A DNA stretch of 64,000 nucleotides from Nocardioides sp. NBC_00368 (GTDB taxonomy: Bacteria > Actinomycetota > Actinomycetes > Propionibacteriales > Nocardioidaceae), in contig NZ_CP107970.1 of the NCBI RefSeq assembly GCF_036090055.1, positions 1,800,501-1,864,500 of the forward strand, given 5' to 3'. Numbering within the stretch: position 1 is the first letter of the stretch; every line of letters starts with the position of its first letter. Shown here piece after piece: positions 56,622 through 64,000 of this stretch. Position numbers and translations under genes: made by a program. The notes under the pieces are model-generated. The model did no database searches and was not told where the DNA came from. It saw nothing but the letters and a program-made list of their open reading frames with translations.

Positions 56622-58750
56622 CCGCGAGGGAGATCGACGCGGATGAACTTCGGCCGGTACAGGAGCGGGTTGCGCAGCACCGCGCCGAAGTCGGTGCTGT
56701 TGCGGCTGTAGGACACGATCACCGAGCCCGGCTCCTCGAGGATGTCTGGGTGGGCCAGCGGCATGTAGCGCAGCTCGCCCCGTGCCACCCCGGAGGGCAG
56801 GGTGCCGACCGGAGGCTGTGCCCGGAACGGTCCCGTCGGTGACGGCGAGGTCCAGAAGACCAGGTCGTCGCCCAGGAACTCGCCGCTCTTGCTGAACGCG
56901 TACCAGCGACCGTCGCGCTCGAAGACGCTCAGCGTCTGGGAGACGCCGTCGGCCGCGGGGATCAGCTCGCTCGCGGCACCCGGCCGGCGGCCCCAGCCGG
57001 CGCCGTCCCAGTAGGTCCAGCGATCCGGGTCCGCGACGTGGTCCGGCTCGACCCGGGCGACGCGGAGCGAGAAGCCGGTGCCGAGCTCCGGGTCGGGCTC
57101 GCGCGCGGTGCCGTAGAGGTAGAGCCACTCCCCCGACACCGCCGCCGCGGCTCCCCACATCGGCCGGCGGGTGTCCGCGTCGTCGGCACCGACGTCGGTC
57201 ACGGCGATCAGCTGCGGGACGCCACCGTCCGGGACGACGAACTGGGCGATCGCCGGGCCGAGCGCCTCGAACCCGAACACGTCCTTCGAGGTCGTACGCA
57301 CCCGCTGGGCGGCCACGACGACGAGCGCGTAGCCGGGCTTGTCGAGCGTGGTCACCGACATCGGCCAGTAGCCCACGCCGTCGCCGCGGTCGGGGATGAT
57401 GGCGCCGCCGGACTCCGGCAGGACGACGCGCAGGCAGTCGGGCTCGACGAGCAGCATCGAGTTGCGTACGAAACCTGCGCCGGGGAGCTCCTTGGCTCTC
57501 AGGGTGTCGCCGAACATCCAGATGCTCCGCCCGTCGGCCAGGGTCGCGCTGACCCCCACGTCACCGCCCTGCAGGGCCGGCTCGGCCCGCAGCCTGGTGA
57601 TCCGGTTGAGGTCGTCCACGTCCTCGACGGGACCCGACGGTACGCACTGGGTGGTCGAGGCGAGACTGGGCAGCGGTCGCGGCACGGTCTCGGCGTGCAG
57701 CGCTGAGGTCAGCGCGGTCGCCAGCACCGTCAGGCAGGTGGCCGAGACCAGAACCAGGCCGAGGGTCGTCCGCCACCCGCTCACCGAGACACGTTCTCCA
57801 TCGGGCGCGACGAGGCCTCGGACCAGCCATCGGGTCGCCACCAGCACGACCAGCCCGAGCAGTGCGGAACCAACGATGGTCACCACCGGTTGAGCGATGC
57901 CGGTGCGAGTCTCGACGGCCCACAGCAGCGACTCGGCCGCCCCGGCGATGGTCCATCGGGATCCGATCGCCCATGCTCCCGAGAGCAGCAGCCGGTCGCC
58001 GGCGACGACCAGGGGTGCAGGCCCCGCGACGATCACCGCTGCCGCGAAAAGCAGACCCGGCAGCCCACCGATGACCTCGCAGGCGAAGGTCAGCGCCCCC
58101 GCGGCGAGCACCGTGGCGGCGAGGATCGATGCGGTGAGCACCCGCTCCCCTGCCGGTGTGGGCGCAGCGAGGAGCCAGCCCCAGACGCCCGCTCCCACCG
58201 CCAGGGCGGCGAGCGCGGTCAGCCGGGCCAGGAGCCGAGGCAGCGTACGTGCCAGCGGCCCCCACACGAGCGAGACGATGCACACCAGCAGGAAGCCGGC
58301 CAGCGCGGTCGCAAAGGTGAGCGGGCCCCACGACCGCTCCTCGTGCCGGTCATCGGTCGGGGCGAGCGCGACCGTCCGACCGCGGGTCTTCTCGATCCGC
58401 GTGACCTCGGCATGGATCTCCCGCGCGAGCTCGGGCCGGTGGGCGGCCGCGATCCGCAGCTCGTCGCGCGTCCCGGACAGGTCCAGATGGAGCGCCGCGA
58501 CGACGTCGCCGCTCTCCAGCAGATCCGCCGCCTCGGCAGGGTCGTCGACCCCGCCGGCCGTGAACGGGTGCCCGGGTACCGCGTTGACCTGCTTCACGAG
58601 CGGCGCGGTGACGACGTCGGGACCGACCAGCACGACCGGCGCCTCGTGCAGCTCACCGGAATCGGTACGCAGCCCGGTGACGATCCAGCCCAGGGCGATC
58701 AGCACCAGGACGGCGCACAGCACGACCTCACCACGACTTCCCGGCCGCAC
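56618..58750 (-). CDS. YhgE-like membrane module fused to a DUF4185 beta-propeller
   Basis: 710-aa protein starting at a GTG at 58750. Residues about 1-345 have an N-terminal membrane helix, an extracytoplasmic segment (VVLVGPDVVTAPLVKQVNAVPGHPF) and about six further helices, like YhgE/ABC-2-type proteins and the protein at 5106-6101. From about 370 a propeller-like extracellular domain follows with VSATLADGRSIWMFGDTL, GYWPMSVTTLDKPGYALVVV, DTRRPMWGAAAAVSGEWLYLYGTARE, ELRYMPLAHPDI and VIVSYSRNSTDFG, typical of DUF4185 (GH43/117-like). Surface glycan binding or cleavage is possible; no activity is established. Confidence 0.75.
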   Translation of the reverse strand: MRPGSRGEVVLCAVLVLIALGWIVTGLRTDSGELHEAPVVLVGPDVVTAPLVKQVNAVPGHPFTAGGVDDPAEAADLLESGDVVAALHLDLSGTRDELRIAAAHRPELAREIHAEVTRIEKTRGRTVALAPTDDRHEERSWGPLTFATALAGFLLVCIVSLVWGPLARTLPRLLARLTALAALAVGAGVWGWLLAAPTPAGERVLTASILAATVLAAGALTFACEVIGGLPGLLFAAAVIVAGPAPLVVAGDRLLLSGAWAIGSRWTIAGAAESLLWAVETRTGIAQPVVTIVGSALLGLVVLVATRWLVRGLVAPDGERVSVSGWRTTLGLVLVSATCLTVLATALTSALHAETVPRPLPSLASTTQCVPSGPVEDVDDLNRITRLRAEPALQGGDVGVSATLADGRSIWMFGDTLRAKELPGAGFVRNSMLLVEPDCLRVVLPESGGAIIPDRGDGVGYWPMSVTTLDKPGYALVVVAAQRVRTTSKDVFGFEALGPAIAQFVVPDGGVPQLIAVTDVGADDADTRRPMWGAAAAVSGEWLYLYGTAREPDPELGTGFSLRVARVEPDHVADPDRWTYWDGAGWGRRPGAASELIPAADGVSQTLSVFERDGRWYAFSKSGEFLGDDLVFWTSPSPTGPFRAQPPVGTLPSGVARGELRYMPLAHPDILEEPGSVIVSYSRNSTDFGAVLRNPLLYRPKFIRVDLPRG

Positions 58751-58836
58751 CGCTCACCGCCCCTCCTCGGTCACCGCACAGCGCGGCGCTCATCGAGGGT
58801 CATGTAAGCAGTGCGACCGGGTCGCCCGCCACCGGT

Positions 58837-61800
58837 CTAGTTCGGAGTGGCGCGCCAGCGCTGCGAGCCGGCTGCGGAGTCGGTCTGCTGGATCACCAGT
58901 CCGTCGGCGCCGGCCGCCAGACTGAGACCGCTGTGCTTGGCGGAGATCTTCAGGGCCGCACCGTCGGCCGCGATCACCCATCGCTGGTTGGGCGTGCCGG
59001 TGCAGGTGTACTCGACGACCGGGTCGCCGCTCGTCCTCGAGCTGTAGGCGACGTCGGCGCACAGACCGGTGCCGGCGTTCTTCAGCTGGTAGCTCCCGTC
59101 GTCCTCGTTCCGGGTGACCACCCACTTCTGGGACGCCGCCACCCCGACCGCGGAGGTGGTCAGCTGACCGTTGCTCGCCCCCGTGGCGGCGTCGAGCGCG
59201 AGCCCGGAGCCGACGTTGCCGAGCGAGTACTGGCCGTCCGCCAGCGCCGGCGGAACGATCTCCTCGTCACCGACCGTCATCGCGAAGACGTGCACCGCCG
59301 CGTTGGCGGGCAGCGTGACCGCCGCGATCTCCTTGGCCGGGTCGGTGCGCAGGGTCTTGGTGAACAGCCGGTAGGAGACGGTCGGGTAGGCCGGGCCGCT
59401 CGGGGTGTTCTTCCCGAGCGTGGTGACGGCCACCTTGGCGCCGTAGCTGTCGGTCGCCGCGCAGCACCAGTTGGGGAAGCCCAGCGTCCCCGTCGAGGAG
59501 GTGCCGTCGGCGTAGTGCACCGTCGCCTTCCCCGATGCCGACAGGCTGGTGCCGGTCCCCAGGAACGCCAGCGCGTTGCCCTTGCCGCTGATCCGGATGG
59601 TCTCGCCGCCGGACGCGGTGTTGTCCTTCGTGCCCGGCTCCGAGCCCGGCCAGGTGAAGTCGAAGCCGTTCGCGCTCACCGTCGCCCCGGGCGTGACTCC
59701 CTTCTCGGCGAGCTTGCCGGCGAGGAAGCTGCTGCCTCCGCCGTCGATGTCACCCGGCGCCGGGTCCTCGGCCCTGGTGACCCCCACGTTGTTGAACGCC
59801 GAGGCGAGATCCGGGTGCGCGACGGTGGTGGTGGCCGAGTCGGTCACCGCGTACGTCCGGTGGTGGGTCACGTACGTCGCGCTCACCTCGATCCGGACGC
59901 GTCCGGGTTCGGCGTCCGCCGGCGGGGTGACGCCGAAGGTCGCGGTGCGGGAGGCACCCGGCGCGAGCCCACCGGAGACCCCAGCAGCCGGACGTACGTC
60001 CCAGCCCTCGGGCGCGGTGGCCGTGATCGACTCGAGCTGCACACGGGAGCCGGTGTCGTTGGTGAAGGTGGCGCTGACCTCGGCCTCCTCACCGGCGACC
60101 GCGATCGCGGAGGTGGTGGCATCCAGGCTCACGTCGCGATCGCCCGGGTGGCCGCCGCCGACGGCCGAGGAGCCGTTGAGCGAGACCACGGCCGCCGCCG
60201 ACGTGGACAGCTTCCCCGTCTTGACCGACGTGATGCCCGTCGCGGCATCGTGGAACCACCCGGTCGCGGCTCCCTCCAGCTCGGCGGCGGAGCCCCGCTG
60301 CGGCAGCTCCTCACCGTCCAGCTCCACGCTTCCGGGCTCGGCATCGGCATGCACGGCGAGGCCGTACTCGCGCGAGGCCGGCTTGCCGGCGTAGGAGCCG
60401 TCGACCTCGCCCAGCCGCACCACGACACGGCCGCGACCCTGCTCGGGGGCGTCGACCTCGAACTCCTGCGTGGCGGACTCGCCGGAGGCGTGCGCCTGGC
60501 TGCGCCCGTCGTCCTCGTAGTTCACGAAGGACGAGGAGCCCTGCGGGTAGATGTCCAGGTCGAGGCGGCCCGACTTCTTGCCCCGCTGCCAGTCGAGCGT
60601 GCCCTCGGGGAACTGCGGCACGACCGCACCGGCGCGTACGAACAGCGGCAGCGTGTCCAGCGGAGCCTTGTAGCCGTCGATGGTGGTCGGTCCCTGGTGG
60701 ACCCGGCCGCTCCAGTAGTCGACCCAGGTGCCCTCGGGCAGGTAGATCCCGTCGCGGGTGGTGGCGTCCTCGTAGACCGGGGCGACCAGGAAGTCGTCGC
60801 CGGCGAGGAACTCGTACTTCACCGCGTCGCCCCAGGTCTTCGGGTCGTCGGGGTAGTTGAGGTAGAGCGGCTTGACCGCGCCGACACCGTTGCGGTTCGC
60901 CCGCATCGTGTGCGTGTAGAAGTAGGGCAGCAGCCGCTCGTGCAGGTTCAGGTACTTGCGGTTGATCGAGGTGTACGGCTCGCCGTAGCGCCACGGCTGC
61001 TTGTCGGAGGCCGCCCACCCGCTCATCAGATAGGTCATCGGCAGGAACATCTTCCACTGCATGTCGCGGACGTACGTCTCCGCGCTGCCGCCGAAGATGC
61101 CGTCGACGTCGCCGGTGGCGAGGTGCTGGCCGGACATGGTGGAACCGGCGTACGTCGGGATCTGCCAGCGGATGTAGTCCCAGCTCCCGGACTGGTCACC
61201 GCTCCACACCGCGGCGCAGCGCTGGGTGCCGGCCCAGCCCTCGACGGTGAGGACGGTCGAGCGGTCGGTGCTGTTGGTCTCGATGCCGTCGCGGGCCTGC
61301 TCGCAGGCGTCGAGTGCGAAGCGGTAGCCCGGACCGACCCAGGCGACGTCGGTCTTGCGGACGCGTACGCCGGCCTTGACCTCGCTCTCCTGCTCGGTGA
61401 GGTCGTCCTCGGTCCACAGGCCCAGCTCGGCGCCGTGGTCGTTCAGCATGTCGCCGGTCTCGGCCAGGTCCTCGTAGCCGCAGCCGTAGCCGTCGTTGAC
61501 CAGCATCCAGCCCAGCGGCAGGTCGTGCTCGGCGTAGCCCTCGGCGATCGCGGTGGAGTCGCGCAGGGTCTCGCGCTCGCCGCGATTGGCGTTGTGGAGG
61601 TAGCAGTCGGCGTCGCCGATCTCCAGGGCGTACATCGGGACCGCGACCGGCCGCCCGGTCAGCTCGGTGTAGGAGTCGATGACGCGTTTGGCATCACCGA
61701 CGAAGTAGTAGGCGTCGAAGCGCTGCTCGGCGTGGGTCGTCGTGGTCGGCGCACCGAAGTCGTAGCTGCCGGGGGCGAAGGTGTTGCGCAGCACGCCGTA

Positions 61801-62439
61801 GCCGCGGGAGGAGACGTAGAACGGCACCGCGTTGGGGTTGCCGCCGTCGTTCCAGTTGAAGTCGCGCGAGATCTTGATCGTCTCGCCGCGGTGGCTGAAC
61901 CGGCCGTTCTGCATGCCGCCGCCGAAGAACTGCTCCTCGGCACCGCGCTCCAGGTGCTGCGCCGTGCCCTTGTCGTCCCAGGACAGCGGGGAGGACTCCG
62001 CCATCAGCACGCGGCCGCTCGGGTCGGTGAGACGCAGGGTGATCGGCCGCTTCGTCACCGTGAGCACGGCTTCGCCGCTGCTGATGACGTACGCAGCGTC
62101 GTTCTCCTTCACCTGCGACCGCCCGCCGGGGTAGTCGCGCTTGACGACGATGTCGGCGTCCGGAGCGCCAGGGTCGGTGGGGTCCTCGTTGGCCGGGTCG
62201 TCGAACTCGCCGTTCGGGGCGAGCCGTACGCGGACCATGTCGGCGTCCTCGAAGGTCACCCGCAGGGCGGCCTCACCGGACTCGAAGGTGTAGCTGTCGC
62301 CGTCGCGCTCGAAGCCGGTGACGTCGCCGAGCTCGCTCGTCGCCTCGGCCGCGACCGAGCCCACCGGGCTGAGTGCGACCAGGCCCGCGGCCAACGCGAC
62401 TGCCGCGACCAGAGACCGTCTGAGTGATTGATTGAACAT
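58837..62439 (-). CDS. Secreted multidomain GH31 family glycosidase
   Basis: 1200-aa exported enzyme. A signal peptide (about 1-31, VGSVAAEA) precedes the GH31 N-terminal beta-domain and barrel: EEQFFGGGMQNGRFSHRG, GWMLVNDGYGCGYEDLAETG, LGLWTEDDLTEQE, the nucleophile region RVRKTDVAWVG, and the acid/base Asp region AAVWSGDQSGSWDYIRWQ. GH31 C-terminal strands run to about residue 700. A NEW3-like domain (about 760-850: VSATFTNDTGSRVQLES), an NPCBM-like segment (about 880-1060) and a C-terminal ricin-type beta-trefoil lectin (about 1065-1200, repeats ending QKWVV, QRWVI, QRWRA) follow. The substrate is an alpha-glycoside, not further defined. Confidence 0.88.
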   Translation of the reverse strand: MFNQSLRRSLVAAVALAAGLVALSPVGSVAAEATSELGDVTGFERDGDSYTFESGEAALRVTFEDADMVRVRLAPNGEFDDPANEDPTDPGAPDADIVVKRDYPGGRSQVKENDAAYVISSGEAVLTVTKRPITLRLTDPSGRVLMAESSPLSWDDKGTAQHLERGAEEQFFGGGMQNGRFSHRGETIKISRDFNWNDGGNPNAVPFYVSSRGYGVLRNTFAPGSYDFGAPTTTTHAEQRFDAYYFVGDAKRVIDSYTELTGRPVAVPMYALEIGDADCYLHNANRGERETLRDSTAIAEGYAEHDLPLGWMLVNDGYGCGYEDLAETGDMLNDHGAELGLWTEDDLTEQESEVKAGVRVRKTDVAWVGPGYRFALDACEQARDGIETNSTDRSTVLTVEGWAGTQRCAAVWSGDQSGSWDYIRWQIPTYAGSTMSGQHLATGDVDGIFGGSAETYVRDMQWKMFLPMTYLMSGWAASDKQPWRYGEPYTSINRKYLNLHERLLPYFYTHTMRANRNGVGAVKPLYLNYPDDPKTWGDAVKYEFLAGDDFLVAPVYEDATTRDGIYLPEGTWVDYWSGRVHQGPTTIDGYKAPLDTLPLFVRAGAVVPQFPEGTLDWQRGKKSGRLDLDIYPQGSSSFVNYEDDGRSQAHASGESATQEFEVDAPEQGRGRVVVRLGEVDGSYAGKPASREYGLAVHADAEPGSVELDGEELPQRGSAAELEGAATGWFHDAATGITSVKTGKLSTSAAAVVSLNGSSAVGGGHPGDRDVSLDATTSAIAVAGEEAEVSATFTNDTGSRVQLESITATAPEGWDVRPAAGVSGGLAPGASRTATFGVTPPADAEPGRVRIEVSATYVTHHRTYAVTDSATTTVAHPDLASAFNNVGVTRAEDPAPGDIDGGGSSFLAGKLAEKGVTPGATVSANGFDFTWPGSEPGTKDNTASGGETIRISGKGNALAFLGTGTSLSASGKATVHYADGTSSTGTLGFPNWCCAATDSYGAKVAVTTLGKNTPSGPAYPTVSYRLFTKTLRTDPAKEIAAVTLPANAAVHVFAMTVGDEEIVPPALADGQYSLGNVGSGLALDAATGASNGQLTTSAVGVAASQKWVVTRNEDDGSYQLKNAGTGLCADVAYSSRTSGDPVVEYTCTGTPNQRWVIAADGAALKISAKHSGLSLAAGADGLVIQQTDSAAGSQRWRATPN

Positions 62440-62473
62440 GATCGCATCACGCCCTAATTAGTCAGAATCAATC
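62426..62473. promoter_or_regulatory. Inverted repeat and AT-rich dyad at the GH31 start
   Basis: GATTGATT (62426-62433) and AATCAATC (62466-62473) are inverted across the GH31 start codon, with the perfect 8-mer CTAATTAG at 62454-62461 between them. No strong ribosome binding site is seen. Likely an operator/promoter region. Confidence 0.4.
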
Positions 62474-62499
62474 GAAGTCGAGGGCGACTGTAACGTAGG

Positions 62500-63351
62500 T
62501 CACACAGCCCGGTCCACCCTCGGTCCACCGATCAGCGCGAGCAGGCGCGCGGCCTCGCCGGCGACCGCGTCGCGACCGGCGCCGAGGTACTTGCGCGGGT
62601 CGACCTTCGTCTCGTCCGCCAGCGCGGCGCGTACGGCCCGGGTGAACGTCGCGTTGAGATGGGTCGCGATGTTGACCTTGGTCATCCCCGCGACGATCGC
62701 CGCGACGATGCCCTCGTCGGGGACCCCGGACGAACCGTGGAGGACGAGGGGCACGTCGACGGCATCGGCGAGCCGGGCGATGAGCTCGTTGTCGAGCGAG
62801 GCCGTACGCGTCGTCATCGCGTGCGAGGAGCCGACCGCGACCGCGAGCGCGTCGACACCGGTGGCCTCGACGTACGCCGCGGCCTCGTCCGGCCGGGTGC
62901 GCACCCCCGGCGCGTGCACCCCGTCCTTGCCGCCCACCTCGCCGAGCTCGGACTCGACGGAGACACCGCGCTCGTGGCACCAGGCCGCGATCTTGGCCGT
63001 GGCCGCCACGTTCGAGTCGTAGTCGAGCTTGGAGGCGTCGAACATCACCGAGGGACAGCCCAGCTCGACGGCCTCCTCGACGAGCTCGACCCGGGTCGCG
63101 TGGTCGAGATGCACGCACACCGGCACGGTCGCGCGCTCGGCGATCGCGAGAGTGGCCCCCAGCAGCGGCGCGAGGCCGCCGCGGTAGTCGGCGGTGTTCT
63201 CGGAGATCTGCAGGACGACCGGGCGCCCGGCCTGCTCGGCGCCGGCCACGATCGCCTCGGCCAGCTCGAGCTGGATGACGTTCATCGCGCCCAGCCCGCG
63301 GCCGGTCCCGCGGGCGTTGTCGAGCAGCAGCGACATCGGTACCAGGGGCAT
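62500..63351 (-). CDS. Class II fructose/tagatose-bisphosphate aldolase
   Basis: 283-aa zinc-dependent aldolase starting at the ATG at 63351, one base after the kinase stop. Blocks: LLDNARGTGRGLGAMNVIQLELAEAIV, CVHLDHATRVELVEEAVELGCPSVMFDASKLDY (zinc His and catalytic Asp), ESELGEVGGKDGV, LVLHGSSGVPDEGI and MTKVNIATHLN. It cleaves a ketose-1,6-bisphosphate to triose phosphates. Paired with a PfkB kinase it may serve a tagatose/fructose-like sugar pathway downstream of the GH31 enzyme. Confidence 0.9.
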   Translation of the reverse strand: MPLVPMSLLLDNARGTGRGLGAMNVIQLELAEAIVAGAEQAGRPVVLQISENTADYRGGLAPLLGATLAIAERATVPVCVHLDHATRVELVEEAVELGCPSVMFDASKLDYDSNVAATAKIAAWCHERGVSVESELGEVGGKDGVHAPGVRTRPDEAAAYVEATGVDALAVAVGSSHAMTTRTASLDNELIARLADAVDVPLVLHGSSGVPDEGIVAAIVAGMTKVNIATHLNATFTRAVRAALADETKVDPRKYLGAGRDAVAGEAARLLALIGGPRVDRAV

Positions 63352-63352
63352 G

Positions 63353-64000
63353 TCAGGGCTCCTCGTGGTCGATCCGTTCGACCCTGACACCCGCCAGGAC
63401 CGAGGCGTACGTCTCGGTGTCGATCTCGCCGGCCACCGGCGCCGCCACCGCGGCGGCGCCCAGCGCGGCGGCATCGCGGAGGATCTCCGGCCACGGCCTG
63501 CCGTGGGCGAGGCCGCGGACGATCCCCGCGGCGGTGGCGTCGCCGGCCCCGGTCGGATTTCCGGCGATCCCGGCGGGCGGGCTCACCTCCCAGCAGGCGC
63601 CGTCGGCACATGCGATAGACCCGAGGCGTCCCCGGGTCAGCACGATCGGTCCCCCGTGGCGGGTGGCGAGCTCTTTCACCGCGACGACGGGATCGTCCGG
63701 GGCGTCCCCGAGAAGGCGTGCGGCCTCGTCCTCGTTGGGCGTCAGGACGGCGCCGGTTCCGACCGCGGCCGCGAGGGCCGCGTCGTCGAGATCGAGGAGC
63801 ACCGGGACGCCGGCGGCCGCGGCGAGCCGCGCGATCCGCGCCGGAAGGTCGACGGGCACGCCGGGCGCCAGGCTGCCGGAGACGGTGAGAGCCGTCGCGT
63901 CCACGACCCAGTCCTCGAGGAGGTCGAGCAGCCGCAGGTCGGCGCCGGGCGCGGCCTGCCGGCCCGGCTCCCACAGCGAGGTCGTCGACTCGGCGGCGGC
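63353..64000 (-). CDS. PfkB family 1-phosphofructokinase/tagatose-6-phosphate kinase (5' end outside the window)
   Basis: Partial: 215 C-terminal residues are present and the reading frame stays open to the window edge (ESTTSLWEPG near the edge is typical of LacC/FruK proteins). LTVSGSLAPGVPVDLPARI, VLTPNEDEAARLLGD, GPIVLTRGRLGSIACADG and the catalytic anion-hole motif NPTGAGDATAAG (Asp base) identify it. It phosphorylates a ketohexose phosphate, feeding the aldolase directly downstream (1 bp gap). Confidence 0.9.
   Translation of the reverse strand, partial: AAAESTTSLWEPGRQAAPGADLRLLDLLEDWVVDATALTVSGSLAPGVPVDLPARIARLAAAAGVPVLLDLDDAALAAAVGTGAVLTPNEDEAARLLGDAPDDPVVAVKELATRHGGPIVLTRGRLGSIACADGACWEVSPPAGIAGNPTGAGDATAAGIVRGLAHGRPWPEILRDAAALGAAAVAAPVAGEIDTETYASVLAGVRVERIDHEEP

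Noticed and set aside
58933..62427. Open frame of over 1100 codons opposite the GH31 gene
   Set aside because: It mirrors codon structure of the GH31 gene in high-GC DNA; the protein has no recognisable domain and is full of low-complexity Gly/Val/Arg/Asp.

Overview
This window is about 64 kb of high-GC DNA (my estimate is around 70 % GC). It has tightly packed genes, many 1-4 bp stop/start overlaps, frequent GTG/TTG starts and typical actinobacterial markers: the gpgS/folP2 pair, an ECF41 sigma factor with a SnoaL tail, a DUF222-HNH endonuclease and an IdeR/DtxR-type iron box. It reads as the chromosome of a Nocardioides/Pimelobacter-like soil actinobacterium. The genus is inferred from gene content, not from an rRNA. 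I see no rRNA, tRNA, CRISPR array, insertion sequence or phage.

Region 1 (48-4253) is a glycopeptide-resistance locus: a murF paralogue divergent from vanH-vanA-vanX. The enzymes make D-lactate, ligate D-Ala-D-Lac, remove D-Ala-D-Ala, and add the depsipeptide to UDP-MurNAc-tripeptide. The shared promoter has a long imperfect inverted repeat whose arms each hold 11-bp-spaced direct repeats. The murF ribosome binding site lies in a perfect hairpin. Regions 2-3 (4229-9095) hold a TetR-controlled YhgE-like membrane protein plus CHAD protein, then gpgS-folP2 and an extradiol-dioxygenase-like gene (methylglucose lipopolysaccharide priming).

Region 4 (9162-18818) is a catabolic island: D-2-hydroxyacid dehydrogenase, amidase, DUF3830, two Asp/Glu-racemase-superfamily proteins, an MHS symporter, a GntR regulator, a succinate-semialdehyde-type dehydrogenase and a class III aminotransferase. 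Four promoters carry the same TTGT-N2-ACAA operator (three share an identical 14-mer). The substrate is unknown. Region 5 (18836-31200) is mixed: small proteins, a duplicated DoxX protein, a flavin monooxygenase, a cytosolic GH10 xylanase under a LacI-type operator, an ECF41 sigma/oxidoreductase pair, a secreted PHB depolymerase, a frameshifted flavin reductase, and a DUF222-HNH gene followed by a repeat-rich gap.

Region 6 (31201-38177) is one iron-regulated operon: a ferric substrate-binding lipoprotein, permease and ATPase, translationally coupled to an unusual adenylation-carrier-membrane acyltransferase fusion and a macro-domain protein. Region 7 (38378-51957) looks like a complete histamine catabolic island. 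It has an amine permease, a histamine-dehydrogenase-type flavoprotein with the matching active-site residues, an aldehyde dehydrogenase, an FAD monooxygenase, RidA, DUF1028, an M20 amidohydrolase and aspartase, with TetR and LysR regulators. Together they would take histamine to imidazole-4-acetate, aspartate and fumarate.

Region 8 (51961-64000) has a CynX-type MFS/GntR pair, a two-gene module of a caspase-like (His/Cys) DUF6642-type protein coupled to a GIY-YIG nuclease, a YhgE-DUF4185 fusion, a large secreted GH31 glycosidase, and a class II aldolase plus a PfkB sugar kinase that runs off the right edge. Very long perfect palindromes, probably terminators, sit at 45975-46101 and 54595-54643.
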